Of a DNA stretch of 64,000 nt, positions 16,827 to 24,042 are shown piece by piece; position 1 is the stretch's first letter, and every line of letters starts with the position of its first letter. The stretch lies in NCBI GenBank assembly GCA_040753795.1, contig JBFMDX010000008.1:124001-188000 (forward strand), read 5' to 3'. A model generated the notes under the pieces. It did no database searches. It saw only the letters and a program-made list of their open reading frames with translations, and was not told the DNA's origin. A program made the translations under genes and the position numbers. Origin of the DNA: Thermodesulfobacteriota bacterium (GTDB lineage: Bacteria; Desulfobacterota; Desulfobacteria; Desulfobacterales; Desulfosudaceae).

Positions 16827-17273
16827 ATGTTTAAATCGCTGATTGTCTATGACACCAAAAGGGGTGAAACCCAGAAAATCGCGGAAATGCTTGCCGAAGA
16901 ACTGCGGTCACTGGATATCGAGGTAAAGCTGTCTGATGTCCATGAAATAAAAGACCTGACAGATCTCTTCGGTTATAACGCCTACCTGTTCGGGTGTCCC
17001 ACTTACCTGGGAGAAATGACCGAGAACATGAAGGAGATGCTCTTTCTGGCGGCCAGAGCCGACCTGGTGGAAAAGGTCGGCGGCGCCTTCGGGGCCTATG
17101 GCTGGAGCGGTGAAGTCCCCAAACGAATTCATGGCACCATGCAGCATGTCTTCAAAATGAACATGACCGCCGAGCCGCTGATGCTTTCATCCAGCACGGT
17201 GAAAATCGCCGGGAAAATGATTAAGAAATATTGTCAGGAGATCGCCGCCAAACTGAACAACCGGACGGCTTGA
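16827..17273 (+). CDS. Flavodoxin (second of a tandem pair)
   Basis: 148 residues, clearly paralogous to the preceding gene: KSLIVYDTKRGETQKIAEML, YNAYLFGCPTYLGEMTENMKEML and GGAFGAYGWSGEVPKRIHGTM align throughout. This is a tandem duplication. Differences in the surface-exposed acidic residues could mean different redox partners. It lies 55 bp after the first copy and 50 bp before cydA, in line with both. Confidence 0.9.
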   Translation: MFKSLIVYDTKRGETQKIAEMLAEELRSLDIEVKLSDVHEIKDLTDLFGYNAYLFGCPTYLGEMTENMKEMLFLAARADLVEKVGGAFGAYGWSGEVPKRIHGTMQHVFKMNMTAEPLMLSSSTVKIAGKMIKKYCQEIAAKLNNRTA

Positions 17274-17323
17274 CAGGCAGTTGAATCCGTCAGATTAATA
17301 ACAAAAGGGGAGGGGCCAGATTG

Positions 17324-18643
17324 ATGGATCCGCTTATTTTGTCACGGCTTCAATTCGCCGCCGCAACCATGTTTCACTTTATTTTTGTTCCACTGACGCT
17401 GGGCCTGGCGCTACTGGTGGCCTGGATGGAAACCTGTTACGCCCGGACCGGCGATAAAGTCTGGCTGTCCATGACCCGATTCTGGGGCAAATTGTTTCTG
17501 ATCAATTTCGCCCTGGGGGTCGTGACCGGCATCACTCTGGAGTTTCAGTTCGGAACCAACTGGTCCCGCTACTCCGCGTTTGTAGGTGATATTTTCGGTT
17601 CCCTGCTGGCCATCGAAGCCTCGGTGGCGTTTTTTCTGGAGTCGATACTGATCGGAGTCTGGATATTCGGCTGGAAAAAACTGTCGCCCCGGGCTCACGC
17701 CGCGGTCATGTGGCTGGTGGCCCTGGCCGGCACTTTTTCCGCCATCTGGATTCTGATCGCCAACGCCTGGATGCAGCATCCGGTCGGCTATGTCATCCGC
17801 AACGGCCGGGCCGAACTGGCCGACTTTTCGGCCATCGTCTTCCAGCGCTTCGCCGTGCTGGAATTTCTGCACACCGTCAGTGCCGCTTATATCCTGAGCG
17901 CTTTTTTCGTCATGGGTATCAGCGCCTGGCACCTGCTCAAAAAACAGCACGTTGAGGTCTTCACCCGGTCGTTTCGCATTGCGCTGATGTTCGGCCTGGT
18001 CTTTTCCTTTTTCGAGGTGATCGAAGGGCACATGCACGGCGCCGACCTGGCCCACACCCAGCCCGCCAAGCTGGCCGCCCTGGACGCCCACTGGGAAACA
18101 TCGGCACCGGCCCCCCTGTATCTGTTCGCCCTGCCGGACGATAAAAACGAACGGAATCTGATTGAAATCGGCAAAATCCCCTGGGGCCTGAGCCTCATGG
18201 CGTTTCATGATTTTTCCAGCGAGGTGAAAGGCCTGAAGGAATTTCCCAGGGAAGAGCGGCCGCCGGTGCTGCTCGTTTACACGGCCTTCAAGCTGATGGT
18301 CGGCCTGGGTTTTTATTTCTGCCTGGCCACCCTGGTCGGTCTTTTTCTGCGCCACCGTCTTCTGGAAAACCGCTGGTACCTGCTGATCATGCTCCTGTCC
18401 CTGCCGTTGCCGTATATCGCGGTCCAGCTGGGCTGGATCGTGGCGGAAGTGGGCCGCCAGCCCTGGATCGTCTATGGTATCATGAAAACGTCCCAGGCGG
18501 TTTCTCCGGTTATTTCCGGCGGGCAGGTCATGGCCTCTCTGACGGGTTTTGTTCTGGTGTACGGTCTGCTGGGCGCCGTGGGACTTTTTCTGATGGCCCG
18601 GCATGCCATTAACGGCCCGGTCGAAGAAGGAGGTGAAAAATGA
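17324..18643 (+). CDS. cydA: Cytochrome bd quinol oxidase subunit I
   Basis: 439 residues from the ATG at 17324, after GGGGAGGGG. About nine membrane helices. Conserved family features are visible: RLQFAAATMFHFIFVPLTLG with the heme ligand His near residue 18, GDIFGSLLAIEASVAFFLES, the quinol-loop region HTQPAKLAALDAHWET and GRQPWIVYGIMKTSQAVSP. The quinol-binding loop is short. The enzyme oxidises menaquinol and reduces oxygen to water at very low oxygen, a known protection mechanism in sulfate reducers. It overlaps cydB by four bases, and no cydX-like gene is seen after cydB. Confidence 0.95.
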   Translation: MDPLILSRLQFAAATMFHFIFVPLTLGLALLVAWMETCYARTGDKVWLSMTRFWGKLFLINFALGVVTGITLEFQFGTNWSRYSAFVGDIFGSLLAIEASVAFFLESILIGVWIFGWKKLSPRAHAAVMWLVALAGTFSAIWILIANAWMQHPVGYVIRNGRAELADFSAIVFQRFAVLEFLHTVSAAYILSAFFVMGISAWHLLKKQHVEVFTRSFRIALMFGLVFSFFEVIEGHMHGADLAHTQPAKLAALDAHWETSAPAPLYLFALPDDKNERNLIEIGKIPWGLSLMAFHDFSSEVKGLKEFPREERPPVLLVYTAFKLMVGLGFYFCLATLVGLFLRHRLLENRWYLLIMLLSLPLPYIAVQLGWIVAEVGRQPWIVYGIMKTSQAVSPVISGGQVMASLTGFVLVYGLLGAVGLFLMARHAINGPVEEGGEK

Positions 18644-19653
18644 TTCTGGAAACCATCTGGTTTTTTCTCTGGGGCCTGCTGTGGGCCGTCTTCTTCATGA
18701 CCGACGGCTTTGATTTCGGGGTGGGCACGCTCTATCCCTTTCTGGGCAAAACCGACACCGACCGGCGCGTCATGATCAACTCCGTCGGCCCCCTGTGGGA
18801 CGGAAATGAAGTCTGGCTGATCACGGCCGGGGGCGTGACTTTCGCGGCCTTCCCGCTGGTTTACGCCACCATGTTTTCCTCGCTCTATTCAGCCCTGATG
18901 CTGATTCTATTCGCCTTGATCATTCGGGGTGTTTCCTTTGAATTCCGGGGCAAAATCGACCATCCCCTCTGGAAAAAAGTATGGGATACCGCCATTTTTG
19001 TCGGCAGCGCCGCTCCGGCGGTGCTGTTCGGAGTGGCCTTCGCCAATATTTTCAGGGGCCTGCCCTTTGACAGCCAGGGCTATCACGGAACGCTTCTGTC
19101 TCTGTTAAACCCCTACGGCCTGCTGGGCGGCGGCCTTTTCCTGTGCCTCTTTCTCCAGCACGGGGCCCTGTGGCTCTGCCTGAAAACAACCGGTCCGTTG
19201 CATGACCGGGCGGTGTCGGCGGCCAACACCATCTGGTACGGTCTCCTCCTGCTGGCGGTAATCTTCCTGATCGCCTCCGCCATGGCCACCACCCTGTATG
19301 ACAATTACCTGGCCCGGCCGGTCCTGTTTCTTGTTCCGGCGGCGGCGGTGGCGGCCCTGCTGGGCATAAAAGTTCTGCTCAAAAAAGAAGCCTGGGCCGG
19401 CGCCTGGTTTTCCTCGGCGCTGACCATTGTGCTGTGCACCTTTTTCGGGATCATCGGCCTGTTTCCGAAACTTTTTCCCTCCAGCCTGGGGGAACAGTAT
19501 CATCTGACGGCCTATAACGCCGCCTCCAGTCCGTTAACCTTAAAAATTATGCTGACGGTGGTCGTTCTGGTTATCCCGGTGGTGATCGCCTATCAGATCT
19601 GGGCCTATCTGCTGTTCAGGGGAAAGGTGGCGGAGGGAGACCTGGAGTATTAA
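18640..19653 (+). CDS. cydB: Cytochrome bd quinol oxidase subunit II
   Basis: 337 residues, eight to nine membrane helices. The start ATG overlaps the cydA stop (ATGA), which indicates translational coupling. Family features: LWAVFFMTDGFDFGVGTLYPFLGKTD, NSVGPLWDGNEVWLITAGG, AFPLVYATMFSSLYSALML and FRGKIDHPLW. It forms the heterodimer with CydA. The stop is followed 15 bp later by the cytochrome c gene, so that gene may be co-expressed. Confidence 0.95.
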   Translation: MILETIWFFLWGLLWAVFFMTDGFDFGVGTLYPFLGKTDTDRRVMINSVGPLWDGNEVWLITAGGVTFAAFPLVYATMFSSLYSALMLILFALIIRGVSFEFRGKIDHPLWKKVWDTAIFVGSAAPAVLFGVAFANIFRGLPFDSQGYHGTLLSLLNPYGLLGGGLFLCLFLQHGALWLCLKTTGPLHDRAVSAANTIWYGLLLLAVIFLIASAMATTLYDNYLARPVLFLVPAAAVAALLGIKVLLKKEAWAGAWFSSALTIVLCTFFGIIGLFPKLFPSSLGEQYHLTAYNAASSPLTLKIMLTVVVLVIPVVIAYQIWAYLLFRGKVAEGDLEY

Positions 19654-19668
19654 TCAAGGAGTTGAACC

Positions 19669-20004
19669 ATGAAAAAAACGGCTTTTTTGATATTTGTTTC
19701 CCTGCTGATGGTAGTGACGGCCCTGGCTGCGGAAAAGAATCTGGGTGCTCCGACACTGGTGATTCCCGCGGGAACCAAGCCTGCCGTCACCCTGCCCCAC
19801 GCCGGCCATCAGGCGGCCCTGGAAAATTGCGAGCAGTGCCACAACCTGTTTCCCCAGACCGCCGGCGCCATTGTTGAGCTGAAGGCCTCGGGCGCGTTAA
19901 AAAAAATGCAGGTCATGAAGCAGTGCCAGGGGTGCCACAAGACAATGGCGGAAGCAGGCAAGAAAGCCGGTCCGGTCAATTGCGATGAATGTCATATAAA
20001 ATAA
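19669..20004 (+). CDS. Exported triheme class III-like cytochrome c
   Basis: 111 residues with a cleavable signal peptide (cleavage after VTALAA). Three CxxCH heme sites: CEQCH (54-58), CQGCH (86-90) and CDECH (105-109). The spacing is like cytochrome c7/class III. Only two other histidines are present (His44 and His47), one fewer than needed for three bis-His hemes, so one heme may have a methionine, lysine or open sixth site. It is periplasmic and could shuttle electrons between periplasmic donors and the membrane. It is placed between the bd oxidase and a small sulfite reductase-like protein, 7 bp before the latter. Confidence 0.85.
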   Translation: MKKTAFLIFVSLLMVVTALAAEKNLGAPTLVIPAGTKPAVTLPHAGHQAALENCEQCHNLFPQTAGAIVELKASGALKKMQVMKQCQGCHKTMAEAGKKAGPVNCDECHIK

Positions 20005-20011
20005 AGGAGAA

Positions 20012-20689
20012 ATGATGGAACAGGTAACACGTTTAAAGGATGGTGAAAAAGGGGCGGTGCTGCAGCGGGACAAGGAGACGTATGCCATCGCCCCGCATCT
20101 GGCCTGCGGCGTGGTCACGCCGGCCCAGCTTCGCAAGCTGGCCGATGTCGCGGAAAAATACGGCGCGGCCGCCCTCAAGGTGACCAGCGCCGCCCGTATC
20201 GCCATTGTGGGAATCAAAGAGACGGATATCGATGCCGTCTGGGATGACCTGGGCATCCCGCCCGGCCATGCCGTGGGCATGTGTGTCCGCAGCGTCAAGG
20301 CCTGTCCGGGAACGACCTTCTGCCGGATAGGGCAGCAGGACAGCCTGGGTATGGGCATGAAACTGGATGAAATCTACCACGGCATGGATCTGCCCAGCAA
20401 AACCAAGATCGGTGTCAGCGGCTGCCGGAACCAGTGCGCCGAGAACTGTATCAAGGACATCGGCCTGTACGGTACAAAAGACGGCTGGGTGTTGACCGTG
20501 GGCGGCAAAGGCACCAGCAAATTCCGTCTGGCCGACACCCTGGCCGAAAATCTTGATTCCGAGACCGCCTTGCGGCAGATTGAAAAGGTGGTCGCCTTTT
20601 ACAAGGGAAACGCCAAGAAGGGAGAACGCATCGGCGCCCTCATCGACCGGATAGGGCTGGAGGCGTTCAAGGCGGGCGTGTTAGGATAG
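20012..20689 (+). CDS. Small siroheme/4Fe-4S sulfite or nitrite reductase-like protein
   Basis: 225 residues. It corresponds to one half of the nitrite/sulfite reductase fold: an N-terminal ferredoxin-like repeat (YAIAPHLACGVVTPAQLRKLA, KVTSAARIAIVGI) followed by the siroheme/4Fe-4S motif in two parts, CPGTTFC (C-x5-C) and GCRNQCAENC (C-x3-C). Such low-molecular-weight proteins were first known as the assimilatory-type sulfite reductase of Desulfovibrio and also occur in methanogens. It may reduce sulfite or nitrite to protect the cell. Two ATG codons in a row mark the start, after AAGGAGAA. Role in the redox island inferred from context. Confidence 0.85.
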   Translation: MMEQVTRLKDGEKGAVLQRDKETYAIAPHLACGVVTPAQLRKLADVAEKYGAAALKVTSAARIAIVGIKETDIDAVWDDLGIPPGHAVGMCVRSVKACPGTTFCRIGQQDSLGMGMKLDEIYHGMDLPSKTKIGVSGCRNQCAENCIKDIGLYGTKDGWVLTVGGKGTSKFRLADTLAENLDSETALRQIEKVVAFYKGNAKKGERIGALIDRIGLEAFKAGVLG

Positions 20690-20788
20690 GGTTCAAGGGG
20701 TTGAGCCTTGGCCCCGAAACCCCTGGGTTAACTGAATAAAGGAAGAACCGGTTGACATCAACATCATTGATTTAAAGGGGGAAACATC

Positions 20789-20947
20789 ATGGACAAGTAC
20801 GTATGCAATGTGTGCGGTTACGTGTATGACCCGGCCGAAGGTGATCCGGATAATGGCGTTCCGGCGGGAACCGCTTTTGAAAAACTGCCGGAAGACTGGA
20901 CCTGTCCGGTCTGCGGCGCCAGTAAAGATGAATTCTCAAAAGAGTGA
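20789..20947 (+). CDS. rub: Rubredoxin
   Basis: A 52-residue protein with the two iron-binding knuckles [10 protein letters not shown] and [13 protein letters not shown], and the usual [20 protein letters not shown] between them. This is a canonical rubredoxin. The start ATG follows AAAGGGGGAA. It is the electron donor expected for the flavodiiron protein encoded 83 bp downstream, and for desulfoferrodoxin and rubrerythrin. Confidence 0.96.
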   Translation: MDKYVCNVCGYVYDPAEGDPDNGVPAGTAFEKLPEDWTCPVCGASKDEFSKE

Positions 20948-21030
20948 CATTCTCGTAAAAGGGCTATCCTGTTGGCTCCACGATCACTTTGGGCGGTCTT
21001 AAAAAACAATAATGAAGTGAGGAAAACACA

Positions 21031-22233
21031 ATGGCGGCCATTGAAATAGCCAGGGGGATTTACAGCGTCGGCGCGACGGATTGGAACATTCGGGATTTTC
21101 ACGGATACTCCACTTCCCGCGGGTCGACGTACAACGCCTATCTGGTCGTGGATGAAAAAATCGCCCTGGTGGATACGGTCAAAAAGGAACAGGTGGATCA
21201 GTTGCTGGCCAACATTTCCCAGATCGTGGATCCGAAAAAAATCGACTACATGATCAGCAACCACACGGAGATGGACCATTCCGGCGGCCTGCCCCGGATC
21301 ATGCACCGCATCGGTGAAAGCAAACCGCTGTATGTCTCCAAGATGGGTCAGAAAAACCTCTCCCTGCATTTTCCGCAAGCCTGGAATTACCATGCCGTGG
21401 AAAACGGCGAGACTTTGCGCCTGGGCCGGCGGACCCTGACCTTTCTGGAAACGCGCATGCTGCACTGGCCGGACAGCATGTTCACCTTTGACCGGGAGGA
21501 CGGCATCCTGTTTTCCAGCGATGCCTTCGGCCAGCATTATGCCGGACCGGAAAAATTCGACGATGAGATCGGCGATGACATCATGTTCCACGCCAAAAAA
21601 TACTTCGCCAACATCCTGCTCCTGTACACGGAGAAAATCAGGAAACTGCTGGAGAGTGTGACCGAAATGGGGTTGAACTTCCGCATGATCTGCCCCGATC
21701 ACGGCATCATCTGGCGCTCGAATCCCGGCAAGATCGTCGAAGCCTATGCCCGCTGGAGCCGGCATGAACCGGTAAAAAAAGCGGTGGTCGTATATGATAC
21801 CATGTGGCACAGCACCGAACGCATGGCCGAGGCAATCGGCCAGGGACTGACCGACGAGGGCGTACCGGCCCGGATCATGAGCCTCAGGCATGACGACCGC
21901 AGCGAGGTCATGACCGAGGTGTTGGATACCGGGGCCATTGTGGTGGGTTCGCCGACGTTGAACAACAACGTCTTTCCCACGGTCATGGACCTGCTGGTGT
22001 ACATGAAGGGGCTGCGGCCGAAAAACAAGATCGCCGCCGCTTTCGGCTCTTACGGCTGGAGCGGCGAATCCGTGCAGCATATCCAGCGGGAACTGGCCGA
22101 GATGAAGTTTGATCTGATCGAACCGGGCGTCCGCATCCAGTACGTGCCTGACGAAAAGGGGATCGGCGAATGTCTGGCCCTGGGCCGCCGGATCGGGCAG
22201 GCCGTCAACCGCCGGATCAATGAACAGGGATAA
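21031..22233 (+). CDS. roo: Flavodiiron protein, rubredoxin:oxygen oxidoreductase type
   Basis: 400 residues. The metallo-beta-lactamase domain (1-~250) has the diiron ligands HTEMDHSGG, the His of LHWPDSMFTFD, Asp in LFSSDAFGQH and His in CPDHGIIWRSNP. The C-terminal flavodoxin domain (~255-400) has VVYDTMWHSTERMAEAI and GSYGWSGESVQHIQREL. This is the two-domain class A type that takes electrons from rubredoxin (encoded just upstream) and reduces O2 to water, or NO to N2O. It follows the rubredoxin gene on the same strand, as in Desulfovibrio. Start after GAAGTGAGG. Confidence 0.95.
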   Translation: MAAIEIARGIYSVGATDWNIRDFHGYSTSRGSTYNAYLVVDEKIALVDTVKKEQVDQLLANISQIVDPKKIDYMISNHTEMDHSGGLPRIMHRIGESKPLYVSKMGQKNLSLHFPQAWNYHAVENGETLRLGRRTLTFLETRMLHWPDSMFTFDREDGILFSSDAFGQHYAGPEKFDDEIGDDIMFHAKKYFANILLLYTEKIRKLLESVTEMGLNFRMICPDHGIIWRSNPGKIVEAYARWSRHEPVKKAVVVYDTMWHSTERMAEAIGQGLTDEGVPARIMSLRHDDRSEVMTEVLDTGAIVVGSPTLNNNVFPTVMDLLVYMKGLRPKNKIAAAFGSYGWSGESVQHIQRELAEMKFDLIEPGVRIQYVPDEKGIGECLALGRRIGQAVNRRINEQG

Positions 22234-22242
22234 GGAAACGGT

Positions 22243-22434
22243 ATGAAACGGCCCGTGGTCGAATTGGGCGACTGCTCTCTATGTGAAGCCTGCGTCGGCA
22301 TGTGTCCGCGGGTGTTCTCGATCAACGATACCGGCTACGTCGAGGTGGCGGATCTTCCGGAGTACCCGGAAGCGGAGGTTGACGATGCCATCAAGTATTG
22401 CCCGGAACGCTGCATTGTCTGGTCGGAAGATTAA
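22243..22434 (+). CDS. Single-cluster ferredoxin
   Basis: 63 residues. The motif CSLCEACVGMCP near the N-terminus plus a C-terminal YCPERC provide ligands for one [4Fe-4S] (or [3Fe-4S]) cluster, as in monocluster ferredoxins of Desulfovibrio and Thermotoga. The start ATG is 9 bp after the flavodiiron protein stop, so they share a transcript. It may deliver electrons to the flavodiiron protein or the flavodoxins. Confidence 0.85.
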   Translation: MKRPVVELGDCSLCEACVGMCPRVFSINDTGYVEVADLPEYPEAEVDDAIKYCPERCIVWSED

Positions 22435-22463
22435 AGGCCACCCGAACAAGCCCACACCACAGG

Positions 22464-22490
22464 GGCGGCTTCAGGCCGCCTTTCGCGCTT
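22464..22490 (+). terminator. Possible terminator of the oxygen-defence transcript
   Basis: A GGCGGC/GCCGCC stem (22464-22469 with 22475-22480) with a five-base loop, followed by TTTCGCGCTT. It lies 30 bp after the ferredoxin stop. The T-run is short, so the call is weak. Confidence 0.35.
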
Positions 22491-22523
22491 AAAGGGCGGT
22501 CCGGATTGACCGGATGAGCCAGA

Positions 22524-23204
22524 ATGGATATTATCAAACCCACGATGTCGACCAACCGGTTGTTAAAGCGGGAAATGGAGTTGTGGCTCAGGCGGGGCCC
22601 TGACAAGGCCATGCCGGAGGTCCTGTCCCTGGAGCCCGAGCGGCGGCTCATCAACCCGCTGATCTCCTTTTTTTGCAGCCGGGAGCCCCTGCTCAAATGG
22701 CATGCGGTTACCGCCATCGGACGGCTCATGGCCGGCCTGGCCGACCGGGACATGGATTCGGCCCGGATCGTCATGCGCCGCCTGATGTGGAGCCTGAACG
22801 ATGAATCCGGCGGCATCGGCTGGGGAGCGCCCGAAGCCATGGGAGAAATCATGGCCGGACACCGGCGACTGGCGGATGAATTTCACGCCGTGCTGATCTC
22901 GTATCTGGATCCGCGGCAGAACTACCTGGAACTGGAAGCCCTTCAGCCGGGACTGTTATGGGGCGTCGGCCGGCTGGCCAGGTCCCGGAGAGAATTGATG
23001 GCAAAGACCGCCGACTTCTTGCCGCCTTATCTCTCTTCCCGGGAACCCGCCGTGCGGGGCCATGCCGCCTGGGCGGCCGCGGCCTTTGAAGATGAGCGAT
23101 TGCGGCTGCTTCTCACAGAACTGGCCGCTGATGATCAACCGTTTTATCTCTATCGAAATCTCCGGCTGGAGGAGGTATCCATCAGGGAGATAATAAACCT
23201 TTAA
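22524..23204 (+). CDS. DVU0298-family HEAT-like repeat protein
   Basis: 226 residues, all helical, with HEAT-like helical pairs: LINPLISFFCSREPLLKWHAVTAIGRLM, then SLNDESGGIGWGAPEAMGEIMAG and LEALQPGLLWGVGRLA. The sequence GIGWGAPEAMGEI is characteristic of the DVU0298 family, found mostly in Desulfobacterota. The fold suggests protein binding; the partner is unknown. The small zinc ribbon gene begins 15 bp after its stop, so it probably shares a transcript with the redox genes that follow. Confidence 0.8.
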   Translation: MDIIKPTMSTNRLLKREMELWLRRGPDKAMPEVLSLEPERRLINPLISFFCSREPLLKWHAVTAIGRLMAGLADRDMDSARIVMRRLMWSLNDESGGIGWGAPEAMGEIMAGHRRLADEFHAVLISYLDPRQNYLELEALQPGLLWGVGRLARSRRELMAKTADFLPPYLSSREPAVRGHAAWAAAAFEDERLRLLLTELAADDQPFYLYRNLRLEEVSIREIINL

Positions 23205-23219
23205 ATTGGAGGGAAAACC

Positions 23220-23423
23220 ATGGCCCAGCGTTATCAGATCAAGAATGTCTGCCCGCAATGCGGGTGCAGTGCCGTTTCCAATTTAACCAAAAAAGAAATG
23301 ATGGACCGTTTCGGCGATGTTCCCAATGTCGACATGGAGTGCGCCGAGTGTATGGCGCAGTATCAGTCCAAGATGAAGAACGTCTGCCCGGAGTGGGACA
23401 AGGAATGCCGCCTGAAGGAATAG
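23220..23423 (+). CDS. Small zinc-ribbon-like protein, 67 residues
   Basis: Start ATG after GGAGGGAAAAC. It has CPQCGCSAV near residue 11 and a second pair in MECAECMAQYQ, with two further cysteines near the C-terminus (NVCPEWDKEC). Four to six cysteines make a metal site or redox-active disulfides likely. I do not recognise a specific family. It precedes a glutaredoxin and an FTR subunit on the same strand, which suggests a role in the same thiol-redox unit. Confidence 0.65.
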   Translation: MAQRYQIKNVCPQCGCSAVSNLTKKEMMDRFGDVPNVDMECAECMAQYQSKMKNVCPEWDKECRLKE

Positions 23424-23449
23424 CCGTTAAAGTCAAACAGGAGAAAATA

Positions 23450-23707
23450 ATGACCACACCGGATGTCAAACTTTATACCTTAAGCACCTGCAGCCATTGC
23501 AAATCAACCAAAAACCTGCTCAATGAATGCCGGGTCGCGTTCCATTCCGTGGACATCGACCTGCTGACGGGCGAAAAGCGCCAGGCGCTGATCGATGAAG
23601 TCAGGCAGCTCAACCCCAACTGCACTTTTCCCACTATTGTTATTGACGGTAAAGTGATCGTCGGTTTTAAGGAAAACGAGATCAGAAAAGCGCTGGGGTT
23701 GTCATGA
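23450..23707 (+). CDS. Glutaredoxin-like protein
   Basis: 85 residues from the ATG at 23450, after CAGGAGAA. Thioredoxin fold of the glutaredoxin class: KLYTLSTCSHCKSTKNLL carries the redox-active CSHC, and NCTFPTIVIDGKVIVGFKENEI contains the cis-proline (TFPTIVI). It overlaps the start of the FTR gene by four bases, so the two are translationally coupled. Such pairs in anaerobes form a ferredoxin-dependent thiol reduction system. Confidence 0.88.
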   Translation: MTTPDVKLYTLSTCSHCKSTKNLLNECRVAFHSVDIDLLTGEKRQALIDEVRQLNPNCTFPTIVIDGKVIVGFKENEIRKALGLS

Positions 23708-24033
23708 ACGCCGAACAACTATACGAGCAGTTGAAGAAAACCCAGGAGCCCAAAGGCTTTTACTTTAACAAGGATCTGGCCCTGGTGATGGACCTGCTCA
23801 AGGCGCTGCTGGTCAACAAGGAAAGGTACGGCTACATGTCCTGTCCCTGCCGGCTGGCGCAGGGAGACCGGAAAAAGGACGGCGACATTCTCTGCCCCTG
23901 CTTTTACCGGGGACCGGACGTGACGGAATTCGGCAGCTGTTACTGCGCGCTGTATGTTTCCCGGGACTGGAATGAAGGCCGGATCCCCCATGTTTATGTT
24001 CCTGAACGCCGGCCGCCGGAAAAAATGTGGTAG
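23704..24033 (+). CDS. ftrB: Ferredoxin-thioredoxin reductase catalytic subunit
   Basis: 109 residues with the catalytic pattern of FTR-beta: CPCRLAQGD, CPCFYRG and CYCALYV, which provide four ligands to a [4Fe-4S] cluster and the redox-active disulfide. The family normally has CPC...CPC...CHC; here the third is CYC, so the cluster-ligand cysteines are kept but the conserved His is Tyr. There is no variable alpha subunit, as usual in anaerobes. It probably reduces the adjacent glutaredoxin with ferredoxin electrons. It is 9 bp from the GTG start of nqrA. Confidence 0.88.
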   Translation: MNAEQLYEQLKKTQEPKGFYFNKDLALVMDLLKALLVNKERYGYMSCPCRLAQGDRKKDGDILCPCFYRGPDVTEFGSCYCALYVSRDWNEGRIPHVYVPERRPPEKMW

Positions 24034-24042
24034 GGACACCCC

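Noticed and set aside
17411-18604. Long open frame on the minus strand opposite cydA
   Set aside because: Same reason: the plus strand is clearly cytochrome bd subunit I, and the antisense product is a low-complexity Gln/Gly/His-rich translation.
20818-22080. Long open frame on the minus strand opposite the flavodiiron protein
   Set aside because: The plus strand encodes an unmistakable flavodiiron protein; long antisense frames arise from the GC-rich codon bias. The translated antisense product has no recognisable family features.
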